Shown piece by piece: positions 45,407-54,203 of a stretch of 64,000 nucleotides of DNA (positions are counted from its first letter, which is position 1; every line of letters begins with the position of its first letter). The stretch is from Bacteroidota bacterium. GTDB taxonomy: Bacteria > Bacteroidota > Bacteroidia > Bacteroidales > GCA-2711565. The position numbers and the translations under genes were made by a program. The DNA is taken from the NCBI GenBank assembly GCA_018816945.1, contig JAHIVC010000101.1, positions 124,001 to 188,000 on the forward strand. The letters are read 5' to 3'. A model generated the notes under the pieces. It searched no databases, was not told the origin of the DNA, and saw nothing but the letters and a program-made list of their open reading frames with translations.

Positions 45407-46078
45407 TTAAAAAATACCCGGAATTACCCTGTATTTAATTTTTTTCAGATATTCTTTATAACCTTCAAGATTTGCTGAGAGAAATTTTTCTTCGCTAAAA
45501 ATTCTGACAATTATTAGGATAAATAAAAAAATCGCACCGGTTAGAGCCCAATATGACCCAAGCGCAATAGGAGTAAACCCATACATGAGTAGAATTCCAG
45601 AATACATTGGATGTCTGACAATTGCATAAGGCCCGCTTGAAATAACCTTTTGGTGAGAATTAACCTCAACCACTCTTGATGTATAACTATTTTCTTTGAA
45701 AACCCTTATAACTATTAAATACCCAACTAAGACCATTATATCAGCTATAATTATAATATAAGTTGGAATATCCGACCATCCATAATACTTATCAAATCCC
45801 GGGATAATGAAAGTAGGGAGAAACAGAAACCAGCCAAATTTGATAATCAATTTCTGCTCTTTTAACTTCTCTCTGGTTTTCATTCTTCGCTCCAAAAGAT
45901 CGGGATCATGTTTCGAAAAATAGGAAATAACACCGATTACACAGGTGAAAATAATTCCCATATAAACCCATGCTTCCCAAAATTTCAAAGTTCTTGCCGG
46001 TAAAAAGAACATGCAACCCATCACAAGTGCAGTCATCAATGTGCGGATCACTATTTGTTTTCTGACTTTTTCTTTCAT
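45407..46078 (-). CDS. ICMT/PEMT-type membrane methyltransferase
   Basis: 223 residues with about five helices. The SAM-site signature of isoprenylcysteine- and phospholipid-type methyltransferases is present: SSGPYAIVRHPMYSGILLM (about 144-162), followed by EEKFLSANLEGYKEY. Bacterial members methylate lipids or unknown small molecules in the membrane. The next gene upstream (46156) is a soluble methyltransferase. Confidence 0.85.
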   Translation of the reverse strand: MKEKVRKQIVIRTLMTALVMGCMFFLPARTLKFWEAWVYMGIIFTCVIGVISYFSKHDPDLLERRMKTREKLKEQKLIIKFGWFLFLPTFIIPGFDKYYGWSDIPTYIIIIADIMVLVGYLIVIRVFKENSYTSRVVEVNSHQKVISSGPYAIVRHPMYSGILLMYGFTPIALGSYWALTGAIFLFILIIVRIFSEEKFLSANLEGYKEYLKKIKYRVIPGIF

Positions 46079-46155
46079 ATATGACTTAATTTACTTTAAA
46101 CGAAAATTATCTATTTTCTATCCTTAATCTTATAAAACTAAAAATAATTTATTTG

Positions 46156-46845
46156 CTATATCTTCTTCTGAAAAATATTTACTCTAACATTTGAACGAAA
46201 TCTGCATGTTTCGATCGTTTCTTTCTTCTGAAGAACGATATTTTTTGCCTGTTGAATTATTCTTTCTCTCTGATTTTCATCCGGTACATAAACATTGATA
46301 AGCTTTATATAATCCTGAAATGATCTTTCAGTATAAAAGAATGATTCAATTATTTGTTCAAACATATTTTCCTTAGAAGACCTAAGGTATTCATAAGCTA
46401 TTCTCTGAATATCTGCTTCATCTTCAACCAAACGCGTAAGGTCATAATATGAATTCACTTCTGCAACTGGTTCAATAAAAACAGCATGCCCATCGGGCTT
46501 TAGTATTTGATGACAACTTTTAAGCGCTTTCAACATCATATTTTGTGGGATATGATGAAAGCTGGCCAAATAAATTATCAAATCGGCCGAATTCTTCTTA
46601 AAAACCAACTCTTGTGCAATTCCAACTTTATACTTTTCTGTTCCGACCCTTTTAAACTGTTCAGCTTTATCAATCAGTTCAGATAAATCTATGCCGGTTA
46701 CCGCAGCCCCTTGAGATGCCATCCATCTAACTAAATCACCTGTACCGCAACCCACATCAATTACTTTCAAGCCAGGAAAATGAAAATATTCCAATAGTAC
46801 CTCATTGAACGATTGCACTTTTTTAAATAATTGTTCATTTTCCAT
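46156..46845 (-). CDS. Class I SAM-dependent methyltransferase
   Basis: 229 residues. Motif I KVIDVGCGTGDLVRWMASQG, motif II VTGIDLSELI, motif IV LIIYLASFHHIPQNMMLKAL. Substrate unknown. The downstream neighbour, 77 bp away, is the membrane methyltransferase. Confidence 0.87.
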   Translation of the reverse strand: MENEQLFKKVQSFNEVLLEYFHFPGLKVIDVGCGTGDLVRWMASQGAAVTGIDLSELIDKAEQFKRVGTEKYKVGIAQELVFKKNSADLIIYLASFHHIPQNMMLKALKSCHQILKPDGHAVFIEPVAEVNSYYDLTRLVEDEADIQRIAYEYLRSSKENMFEQIIESFFYTERSFQDYIKLINVYVPDENQRERIIQQAKNIVLQKKETIETCRFRSNVRVNIFQKKI

Positions 46846-46871
46846 TTTAAATTCTATAATAATTTTTGATT

Positions 46872-47055
46872 AAGAGTACTTTTTCGTTTTCAGTTCTTCG
46901 ATGATTTTTACATCCGGTGATTTTATATCACTGACTCAGTTTTTACCCCACATCGGTTCAATGAATTTTAAATTTTCATTTAATATTTGACTAAATGCAG
47001 AAAACTGAATGACCAGAATAACTCCCAATACTAATAATTTGATTTGATTTTTCAT
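46872..47055 (-). pseudogene. Remnant of a small secreted protein, nonsense-interrupted
   Basis: ATG 47055 begins a signal peptide (QIKLLVLGVILVIQFSAFSQ), then NLKFIEPMWGKN, an in-frame TGA, and VSDIKSPDVKIIEELKTKKYS before a final stop. The TGA sits where the related motif EPxxGKTWxG would have tryptophan, so a TGG-to-TGA change is likely. The remainder of the usual domain is missing. Confidence 0.6.
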
Positions 47056-47109
47056 TGAATAAATTTAATACACTGACTTTAAGCAACATATTTTAGCTGT
47101 AAGCTAATT

Positions 47110-47967
47110 TCATTTTAGTATGATTTTTTTCTCCATTGGCTTCATAAAAACAAAAAATTCGGGAATGTCTTTAACGAAAGAATAATAATATTCTCTTCTA
47201 TTAGGCTCGATATGCATTAGAATAATGTTTTTGGAGTGGATGTATTCATTCATGATTTGCTGGCCTTCGCGGCCTAAATAAACCCTATCTAGAAATGCAA
47301 TATCCATTTTTTCATTTCCAATTCCATAAATTTTATATTGATCTTTATTTGTAGAAGGAGATCCATCACCTGTATGAAATATTTTGAAATCGTTAATTTC
47401 TATGTAATAAGCAAAATTCTCAATATTGCTATGTAAATCATAGGACTTCCCTGTTACAGAATCGGTCTCGAAATACGATCCATGGTTAAATCGCAAAATT
47501 TTGATATTCATATTATTAACTGATAATGTTGTATCAAATACGCCGTCCGATTTAAAGGAATGAATTCTACTTGACACTTGTGAATAACCTGTATTGCGTT
47601 TCAATAAATCATTTACCTGATCCGGACAGATCAAAACCGATTCATGATTATTCGCTAAAAAAGCCATTACCATTTCTTCCTTAAAATGGTCGCTATGCCT
47701 ATGTGTAACCAAAACAACATCGATATTAGCAAATGGAGCCAGCCCTTTTAACATAAGGTTTGAAACTGAATCATCAGGCTGATCACACCAGTTGCCCTTG
47801 ATGCCACCGAATAAGGCATCTATCAGAACTTTACCTGTTTTTGTTTCAAGAAGAAATCCTTCATTTGCGATGTAAGTTACAGAACATTGTGTTTTGGGTT
47901 CCTGTGACCACAGACATGTGGCTCCGAAGACAAGCATAATAAAAATGGGGATCGATTTTGTTTTCAT
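47110..47967 (-). CDS. Secreted metallo-beta-lactamase-superfamily protein (UlaG-like)
   Basis: 285 residues with a signal peptide (MKTKSIPIFIMLVFGATCLW). Zinc motif VVLVTHRHSDHFKEEM, then FNHGSYFETDSVT and FKIFHTGDGSPSTNKDQY, with a late histidine in ILMHIEPNRREYY. Lactonase-like branch; substrate unknown. Its start is 3 bp after the stop of the hydrolase gene upstream (47971), so the two form an operon. Confidence 0.85.
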   Translation of the reverse strand: MKTKSIPIFIMLVFGATCLWSQEPKTQCSVTYIANEGFLLETKTGKVLIDALFGGIKGNWCDQPDDSVSNLMLKGLAPFANIDVVLVTHRHSDHFKEEMVMAFLANNHESVLICPDQVNDLLKRNTGYSQVSSRIHSFKSDGVFDTTLSVNNMNIKILRFNHGSYFETDSVTGKSYDLHSNIENFAYYIEINDFKIFHTGDGSPSTNKDQYKIYGIGNEKMDIAFLDRVYLGREGQQIMNEYIHSKNIILMHIEPNRREYYYSFVKDIPEFFVFMKPMEKKIILK

Positions 47968-47970
47968 TTT

Positions 47971-49176
47971 TTATAAATTGTTATTGCGATTGTTAATCAC
48001 ATTATCATTTAACCAATTAATAAATATATTATCAATGCGGATCATTCTTTTCGTTTCAACATCTATCGGAGCATGTCCGCATTTTGGAATTACAGCAATG
48101 GAATAATCTTTGTTCCCGCTTAATGACATATAATAGATTATGTTTTTTACGCTGGCTTCAGTGGGTACTACCCGATCAACTTCACCAAATACTGCCAACC
48201 ATTTCTTATTGAAATATTTAAGCTCCGATAGGTAGTCATATTGCAAGGAATTCCAGGTTGGTAAAACCGCTCTAAATTCAGGAATACTATCCATTTCCTG
48301 CTTAGTATAGGGTAGAATTCTTTTATCGAATTTTTTTCGCCATTCAGCGATTTCCATATTGACCATTTCATGCTTTTTGGAATCATTGCTTGCCCATGCC
48401 ATAAAAGACCTTTCCCAAAGTGGTTTCACCTTGGCATATATAGAATCATTTATGGATCCATTGTCCAAATAGTTATTTAATTGAGCATTTAGCCAATCAT
48501 CGATTGCGCTTACGACGGTACCGGCCAGGCTTATTACAAATTTTATTTCAGGAAACCTGCAAGCAGCAATCACAGCAATCCTTCCACCCTCGCTGCCACC
48601 CATAATTCCTACCATTTCCGGATTAATTTTTTTATGTTTCGAAAGCCATTTAGCACAATTCCCCGCATCACGAATGTAATCCTCGTAAGTGGTTTTTACA
48701 AAATCACCTTCCGATTCACCGGTTCCCCTTTTGTCGTGCACAAATGCTGCAATTCCGCAGTGAGCAAATATTGGAGCAAGCCAGTCGGAAAGCACCCTAA
48801 TTGGTCTTGATCCATCACCACCACCATTTGTTAATACCACGAGAGGGAATCTGCCATCTCCCAATGGCAAGTAAAGCCATCCATTAATCATCAGACCATC
48901 GCTGGGTATCTTCATTTTTTCGACAGTAAAGGTGCTGTCATCTTTTTCTCCCGGTTTTTGATCAATCCTGCTTAACGGACCCGATTGGTTTGGTCGGTAA
49001 CCTTCAAGGCCTTGCGGTTTTTTTAGCAATTCTTCAAGTATTGATTCCGAAATTATTCGTGAATCTAAATTCTTTTCATTAACAACTTGCTGGCAATTCA
49101 ATCCGGAGCTTAAAAAGAAGATTTGAATTAAATAGGTCAGATATTTAACTCCATTCTTAATTATTTTACTTTTCAT
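47971..49176 (-). CDS. Exported alpha/beta hydrolase (BAAT/acyl-thioesterase type)
   Basis: 401 residues from ATG 49176. An upstream in-frame ATG at 49239 is rejected because its first codons read LPAGQAG, the translation of an intergenic palindrome. Signal peptide about 12-27. Hydrolase features: PLVVLTNGGGDGSRPIRVLS, FVHDKRGTGESEGDFVKTTY, nucleophile elbow GIMGGSEGGRIAVIAA, acid in LAVFGEVDRVVPTEASV and terminal His in PKCGHAPIDVETK. Complete triad; substrate unknown. Operon with the metal hydrolase that follows. Confidence 0.85.
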   Translation of the reverse strand: MKSKIIKNGVKYLTYLIQIFFLSSGLNCQQVVNEKNLDSRIISESILEELLKKPQGLEGYRPNQSGPLSRIDQKPGEKDDSTFTVEKMKIPSDGLMINGWLYLPLGDGRFPLVVLTNGGGDGSRPIRVLSDWLAPIFAHCGIAAFVHDKRGTGESEGDFVKTTYEDYIRDAGNCAKWLSKHKKINPEMVGIMGGSEGGRIAVIAACRFPEIKFVISLAGTVVSAIDDWLNAQLNNYLDNGSINDSIYAKVKPLWERSFMAWASNDSKKHEMVNMEIAEWRKKFDKRILPYTKQEMDSIPEFRAVLPTWNSLQYDYLSELKYFNKKWLAVFGEVDRVVPTEASVKNIIYYMSLSGNKDYSIAVIPKCGHAPIDVETKRMIRIDNIFINWLNDNVINNRNNNL

Positions 49177-49210
49177 CTGTATATGATTTGTTTTTATTTG
49201 CCAGATGCCA

Positions 49211-49227
49211 GCCTGTCCGGCCGGCAG
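49211..49227. repeat. GC-rich palindrome, CCTG..CAGG type
   Basis: GCCTGTCCGGCCGGCAGG core, same family as the palindromes at 22085, 22121, 24525 and 29506. It lies directly upstream of the hydrolase start and explains the false N-terminal extension. Confidence 0.75.
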
Positions 49228-49296
49228 GGAACTCGCCATTGATCATCATTCGCGTATATGAAATTATCTCTCATGGCTCGTTTCATTTTATCATTT

Positions 49297-49662
49297 TTAT
49301 AATCCCAAAGCATAACCCAGTTTCATAAAAAAAGTTTGATTCGCTTTTTGAAGATCAATATTATCATTTCCGATTGATTTGTTCGAATAACCCATATAAA
49401 TCATTGTTCTTGGGTTGTACTTATATGAAAACATAAACTGAATATATATACTTTTTGATAATTTTTCAACCGGGATGTAGTATTGCTCCGCATTTCTACT
49501 CACTGAACGATATTGTATATTGGCAAGGAAATTCATTTTTGTATTCATATTATATATCATGCCACCTTGTGAAATATTTGCTGTATATACTTTATTTTCA
49601 TTGTTTGAAAGATATTCAAAATTATGTATGAGCTGAATTTTTAAATGCCGACCCAAACCCAA
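49297..49662 (-). pseudogene. C-terminal fragment of a DUF5916-type outer-membrane protein
   Basis: 121 residues of barrel-like sequence: GLGRHLKIQLIHNFEYL, MNFLANIQYRSVSRNAEQYY, FMFSYKYNPRTMIYMGYSNK and the terminal KANQTFFMKLGYALGL, which fits the end of large DUF5916 proteins. There is no signal peptide and the remaining 500 or more residues are absent, so this is a fragment. Sequence upstream to 49740 does not continue it. Confidence 0.6.
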
Positions 49663-49872
49663 CTCGACCCTTGGTCAGAACCTGAAACAATTTGCCAATC
49701 GCGAGTTGTATAAATTAATACTATATACTGTATCTGCATTTTAGTCTTGAATTCATGAAATAACACTTAAATAAATAACTTTACTGATTACTTTTATATT
49801 AGAATTTGCGGTTTATTATAGTTCGAAATTATTAATTAAATTAATTTAATCGAATGAATAATAGCAAACTAC

Positions 49873-49964
49873 CATGTATTATACATGAGCTACCATAAAC
49901 TACCAATGAACAACATACCGTAATGATAATAAGGAACATACGTTTAAGAGCTATCATAAACGTA
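49873..49964. promoter_or_regulatory. Palindrome cluster in a 380-bp spacer
   Basis: 49663-50041 has no gene I can support. It contains a 15-bp palindrome CATGTATTATACATG (49873-49887), three CTACCA direct repeats around it, and an inverted repeat TACGTTTA/TAAACGTA with a 10-bp spacer (49939-49964). These could be operators or an old mobile-element end. No promoter box is obvious. Confidence 0.35.
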
Positions 49965-50041
49965 CAGAATTAATTGCTGTAAATTCTCTGAATCAAAATA
50001 CTAATTACTTAAGCCTTGATGGTAAAGATTTTACTATAAAT

Positions 50042-50725
50042 TTACTTTGCGCTTTCGAGTATATCTTCAATGTGTTTATCAAGTGTGTTGACTAATGTTG
50101 TTCCTACAATTGTTTCTGCATTAAAAAACACTGGCAGTCTCATACATCCAAGTATAACTCCATCAACCGGGTATCTTGAAATCATATTTAAAATACTATC
50201 CTTTGATACCTGATCTATTTCTTGACCATTTATTAATCTATTAAAAATAATATCATTTACTATCTCCTGATCTTCTGTGCTGGGGATTATCAACTCTATT
50301 GATCCTTTACTAAATTGTTCCTGATAAAAGGAAGATTGCATCGTGAATTTAATACCCAGCAATAGTCCTTTTTTGATATTAAGTCTTTTTGCCTCATTAA
50401 ATGCCGAATCAATAGCGCTAATTATTGGCAAATTAAATCTATCTCTCAACTCATTGATCACCCTATGCGGAGAATTAGCAGCCAAAGCAATAATCTCTGC
50501 ACCTGAATTAATTAAACCATCGATCCCTTCACTTAAATAGTTAAGATATTTATCAATCTCCTGATGATCCTCATATTGCTTAAATTTACCATGTGATAAG
50601 CTATATATCACAATTTCAGGATAGTCGAGGTTATTATACTGTTTTTTATACAAATCCATTAACCTCGCATAATACTCTATCGTAGTATAATGACCGATTC
50701 CTCCTAATATTCCAATTTTTTTCAT
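50042..50725 (-). CDS. Asp/Glu racemase-family protein with altered active-site motifs
   Basis: 227 residues from ATG 50725; a TTG 15 bp upstream is less likely. Family fold is clear: KKIGILGGIGHYTTIEYYAR, and the two half-site regions at about 76-85 and 190-200. The first catalytic motif, usually CNT-x-H, is ALAANSPH here, so the cysteine is missing. The second, usually GCTE, is LGCMRLP, keeping the cysteine but not Thr-Glu. The paralogue at 58319 keeps both standard motifs. It may be an isomerase or lyase with a one-cysteine mechanism or a non-catalytic form. Confidence 0.85.
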   Translation of the reverse strand: MKKIGILGGIGHYTTIEYYARLMDLYKKQYNNLDYPEIVIYSLSHGKFKQYEDHQEIDKYLNYLSEGIDGLINSGAEIIALAANSPHRVINELRDRFNLPIISAIDSAFNEAKRLNIKKGLLLGIKFTMQSSFYQEQFSKGSIELIIPSTEDQEIVNDIIFNRLINGQEIDQVSKDSILNMISRYPVDGVILGCMRLPVFFNAETIVGTTLVNTLDKHIEDILESAK

Positions 50726-50851
50726 AATTTTTCTTTTCAAAATTGGTTAATTAAACTATTTAAATTGATACTTCTTACATCCCTTCATGCTGGTTTGAGC
50801 GGCAGTTAGGAGTATTGAATTTATCTGTTTATATAAACAAAATTAGTAATT

Positions 50852-52258
50852 TCAAAAACCCTTATTTTTTGCCTTTTGATACGCATGGATAAATGCCTTA
50901 ACCGACCGGGAAATATCATCAGAAGTAGTTGCCCAGGAACAAACACTAATGCGAACTACTTTCTTGCCATTCCAAACTGCTCCACCACACCAGCATTCGC
51001 GTGATTCTTGTATAAACTCAATTGTTTTTGTGGTTAATTCATCGTTATCACATGCTACTAAAACCTGATTAAAAACCACATCATTTAATACCTGAAAGCC
51101 AGAATTTTTCAATTCTTCAGCGAATTGAACAGCTCTTTCATGCAGTCCTGTTACTAAATCATCCATCCCTTGTTTACCCAAGAATTTTATTGTAGCCCAA
51201 AGTTCCACAATCCTTGCTCGTCTTGACATTTCCGGGGTATATAGCATCCCATCTCTCTTGTCGCTATATACAATATATGAACCTGTTGCTTGCAAAGCTG
51301 ATATTAAAGCTTCTTTATCATTGCAGAGAATTATACCACAATCATAAGGAGTATTCAAAGTTTTATGACCATCGACTGACCATGAGTTTGCCTTTTCGAT
51401 ATCCTTTGTTAAATAATTAAGTTTTTCAGAACATGAAGCCCATAGACCAAAAGCGCCATCAATATGAATCCAAGCGTTAGCTTTTCTAGCTTTATCGCAT
51501 ATGACATTGAATGGATCAAAAGCACCGGAGTTAACATTTCCGGCCTGTAATATTAATATTGATGTATTATCCAGTTCAGGTATTTTCTCAGGTATAATTC
51601 TTCCCTGTTCATCAACCTCAATCCATTCAATATTATCCTTACCAAACCCTAATATTGCAATAGCTTTTAAAACTGTTCCATGAATTTGTCTGCTGGCAAT
51701 GACCCTTATTTTTGGTGCATTAAATAATCCCTTAGAATTAACGTCCCACCCAATATTTTGATATATCCTATACCTTGCTGCTGCCAAACCACATAGAATT
51801 GCCATTGAGGTTCCGCTTACAAAACCAGCAACAGTATCGGCTGGTAAATTAAAGATTTGTTTTAACCATCTCTCAACTACAGATTCAAGTTTTGAAACTA
51901 TTGGGGATGTAACATAGAGTGGAGTATTTTGATCCCAAAAATCCGAAAGCCATTTTACTGCTAATGCAGTTGGTACTATTCCACCATTTACTAAACCAAA
52001 ATATCTCCCCCCAATTTGAGAAACTGTTGCTGGTGATCCATAAGTGTGAAGTTTTTTAATAATAATTGACGATTGACCTGTTTCATTCGGCAGATCCTCA
52101 TCAAAATGCTCTAAGTTCTTGATTGCCTCTTCACTTGGAAATACATTTCTATTTAATGCCTTGTCTGCATAATCAAAAGCATATTCTCTTGCTTGATCAA
52201 AAATGCTCTTTTCAAGCATTTCCTTGAACATTTGATCTTGTAAAATAACCCTATTCAT
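50852..52258 (-). CDS. PLP-dependent group II amino-acid decarboxylase family
   Basis: 468 residues. PLP-binding lysine in SWSVDGHKTLNTPYDCG (about 310), the Asp-His region WIHIDGAFGLWAS, the N-terminal SPATVSQIGGRYFGLVNGG typical of decarboxylase-like members, and VAGFVSGTSMAILCGLAAAR. The family includes glutamate, tyrosine and aromatic-amino-acid decarboxylases. Specificity cannot be told. It follows a small cupin gene by 20 bp, so the two are co-transcribed and may act together. Confidence 0.88.
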   Translation of the reverse strand: MNRVILQDQMFKEMLEKSIFDQAREYAFDYADKALNRNVFPSEEAIKNLEHFDEDLPNETGQSSIIIKKLHTYGSPATVSQIGGRYFGLVNGGIVPTALAVKWLSDFWDQNTPLYVTSPIVSKLESVVERWLKQIFNLPADTVAGFVSGTSMAILCGLAAARYRIYQNIGWDVNSKGLFNAPKIRVIASRQIHGTVLKAIAILGFGKDNIEWIEVDEQGRIIPEKIPELDNTSILILQAGNVNSGAFDPFNVICDKARKANAWIHIDGAFGLWASCSEKLNYLTKDIEKANSWSVDGHKTLNTPYDCGIILCNDKEALISALQATGSYIVYSDKRDGMLYTPEMSRRARIVELWATIKFLGKQGMDDLVTGLHERAVQFAEELKNSGFQVLNDVVFNQVLVACDNDELTTKTIEFIQESRECWCGGAVWNGKKVVRISVCSWATTSDDISRSVKAFIHAYQKAKNKGF

Positions 52259-52278
52259 ATTTATTTATTAATTAAAAT

Positions 52279-52653
52279 TTATTCTCCTAATTTGGGTAAT
52301 TTATCAACTTGTCTTAGAAAAACACCATCAATTATTAGTAATTTAACTCCATTCTCAGTCATTGAACGATGCGAACTTAAATCGTCAGAAACAACATAAG
52401 TCATGCCTCTCCTCAAGTGAAAGTTATCGCCATTCTGAAGTTCACTTGTAAAATCACCATCAAGACAATGTACTATATGCCCTTTTTTACACCAATGATC
52501 AGCTAGATATCCTGATGAGTATTCGACTATTCTAACCCTTAACCCTTCGTACTGAATCGTTTGCCAAAAAGCCATTCCCTTTTCGCCAGAATGTTCTGTT
52601 TTGGAAATCTTGTCCCAATCAATTACTTGAAATGGAATTTTTAAATTTTTCAT
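52279..52653 (-). CDS. DHCW-motif-type small cupin
   Basis: 124 residues. QVIDWDKISKTEHSGEKGMA at the start, then SSGYLADHWCKKGHIVHCLD (the Asp-His-Trp-Cys patch and a cupin histidine) and GMTYVVSDDLSSHRS. A small family of metal-binding cupins of unknown role. It is the first gene of a pair with the PLP enzyme. A truncated duplicate of its N-terminus lies at 53406-53477. Confidence 0.8.
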   Translation of the reverse strand: MKNLKIPFQVIDWDKISKTEHSGEKGMAFWQTIQYEGLRVRIVEYSSGYLADHWCKKGHIVHCLDGDFTSELQNGDNFHLRRGMTYVVSDDLSSHRSMTENGVKLLIIDGVFLRQVDKLPKLGE

Positions 52654-52852
52654 AGTTGATTATATATTTTGTTATAATACTTTTTGTTTAATAATATAAA
52701 TCCTATCCTTTTTAATCTAAAACTTATGTACGCTCTCACCTCACAAATCCGGGTAGCTCTATATTTAGATTTTCCCTCATTTAAAATCCCATAATTGAAC
52801 ATACATCCTTTTCGCTATGCTTCGCCGAATTGAAAAGAGTGAATTACAATAA

Positions 52853-53350
52853 TCACTGATCTATTTTTCTCCCGTATATAAAATGTCCGCATGTAATTCC
52901 ATTTAAATTCGCAACATCAGGCATAAAACCCCATTTAGTAAATCCAAATCGTTCTAAAACTATTACACTTGTTTCGTTTATTTCCAATAACAATGCGAAT
53001 AAATTTTTTATCCCTAATCGTTTACAATCAGTTATTATGAAATCAATCAGTTTTTTCCCATATCCATGTCCATGATAATTATAGTCAATGTAATAGCTAA
53101 TCTCAGCCGTTGTCCTTAATCCAGCTCTGCCTTTACGATATGGACTTAAAGAACCCCAGCCAATGATTTTTTTATTTATTTCGAGCACATAAATTGGGTA
53201 TTCATTTTCATTATGTTCAATAAACCATTCTTTTCTATCACTGGGATATAATTCTGTTAAATCAGCTGTTGCATTACCTGCTTTGATAGCTTGATTATAA
53301 ATATCAACTATGCATTTTAAATCAACATTTATTGCAAATCTAATTTCCAT
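52853..53350 (-). CDS. GNAT-family N-acetyltransferase (phosphinothricin-acetyltransferase-like)
   Basis: 165 residues from ATG 53350, which gives the usual start MEIRFAINVDLKCIVDIYNQ; ATG at 53383 is possible. Features of the Pat/Bar-like branch: SYYIDYNYHGHGYGKKLIDF (acetyl-CoA loop), LFALLLEINETSVIVLERFG. Substrate unknown; relatives acetylate amino-acid analogues. 52654-52852 downstream is gene-free. Confidence 0.88.
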   Translation of the reverse strand: MEIRFAINVDLKCIVDIYNQAIKAGNATADLTELYPSDRKEWFIEHNENEYPIYVLEINKKIIGWGSLSPYRKGRAGLRTTAEISYYIDYNYHGHGYGKKLIDFIITDCKRLGIKNLFALLLEINETSVIVLERFGFTKWGFMPDVANLNGITCGHFIYGRKIDQ

Positions 53351-53405
53351 TATTTTAATATTTGTATTTATTATGTTCTGCATAACTACTTCCAGAATTG
53401 TTTAA

Positions 53406-53477
53406 TCATGAATCTCCTTTGTGTTCTGTTTTTGAAACGCTATCCCAATCAATAACCTGAAAATAAATATATTTCAT
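53406..53477 (-). pseudogene. Truncated duplicate of the small cupin gene (first 23 codons)
   Basis: ATG 53477 encodes MKYIYFQVIDWDSVSKTEHK, then GDS and a TGA stop. This matches the first 22 residues of the cupin at 52279 (QVIDWDKISKTEH). Beyond the stop there is no cupin sequence, and the GNAT gene begins. Confidence 0.75.
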
Positions 53478-53487
53478 AACAATTAAT

Positions 53488-54141
53488 TTAAATCATTAGT
53501 TTTTGTCCAATGGCAAAAATTCTTTCATTCTTAATCTCAAAATCGTATGGGTTTCGCTTTTCAATAAAATCAAGGTCAAAACCAGCATTTTTAAAATAAT
53601 CCATGATCTCCTTCAGTGTAAATAATGAAAAGTATATTTCTGTATCTATTCCAATAAGTTGACTTTGAATCCCTTCTTCTGTTCCAATTTTAACTGCTAA
53701 AAGCAAATATCCGTTAGGCTTTAAAATCCTATAAAATTCATTAAATAGTTTATTGACAAAACTTTTCGGGGTATGAATAATTGAGTAATATGAAATTACC
53801 GCATCGAAGTAATTACTTTCGAAGTCCATTTTTGCCATATCATTGCATTTAAATTTCATTTCAGGATTGAGGGTGGAAGCTAATTCAATGCAACGATCAG
53901 AAATATCAACACCAATTACATCTATTCCTTTATCAAATAAATATCTGCCGATATGCGCTGAAGGGCCACATCCGGCATCACAAATTAACGAACCCTTTGG
54001 CAGTTTACCGGCAAAATTGTCCAACAAACTCCTGTCAAACTCCTTTTCGCTCATTTCGTTATGAAACAGATTATGATACTTATCGGCGGCAAGGTTATAA
54101 GCATCCCTTGTTTTTGAATGAATTAAATCTAAATCTTCCAT
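53488..54141 (-). CDS. Class I SAM-dependent methyltransferase
   Basis: 217 residues. Motif I LICDAGCGPSAHIGRYLFDK, motif II VIGVDISDRCIELA, NDMAKMDFESNYFDAVISYY and the post-motif FYRILKPNGYLLLAVKIG. Methyltransf_11/25 type; substrate unknown. Stands alone with spacers of about 60-140 bp on each side. Confidence 0.88.
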   Translation of the reverse strand: MEDLDLIHSKTRDAYNLAADKYHNLFHNEMSEKEFDRSLLDNFAGKLPKGSLICDAGCGPSAHIGRYLFDKGIDVIGVDISDRCIELASTLNPEMKFKCNDMAKMDFESNYFDAVISYYSIIHTPKSFVNKLFNEFYRILKPNGYLLLAVKIGTEEGIQSQLIGIDTEIYFSLFTLKEIMDYFKNAGFDLDFIEKRNPYDFEIKNERIFAIGQKLMI

Positions 54142-54203
54142 TTTTCTGTTATAAAATAAATTTTAAGTTTTTATACTACTAATTGTTAGCGATTTAATAG
54201 TAT

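Noticed and set aside
31690-47055. TGA read as tryptophan (alternative genetic code)
   Set aside because: Two remnants have TGA at an expected Trp, but intact genes such as the MFS and IS110 genes end in TGA and use TGG for Trp throughout, so ordinary nonsense mutation is the better reading.
49177-49239. Longer N-terminus for the hydrolase ending at 47971
   Set aside because: It would translate the intergenic palindrome (LPAGQAG) and bury the signal peptide.
49680-49745. Plus-strand peptide-like stretch QFANRELYKLILY
   Set aside because: Short, no start codon, no recognisable family; could be a scrap of another gene but unsupported.
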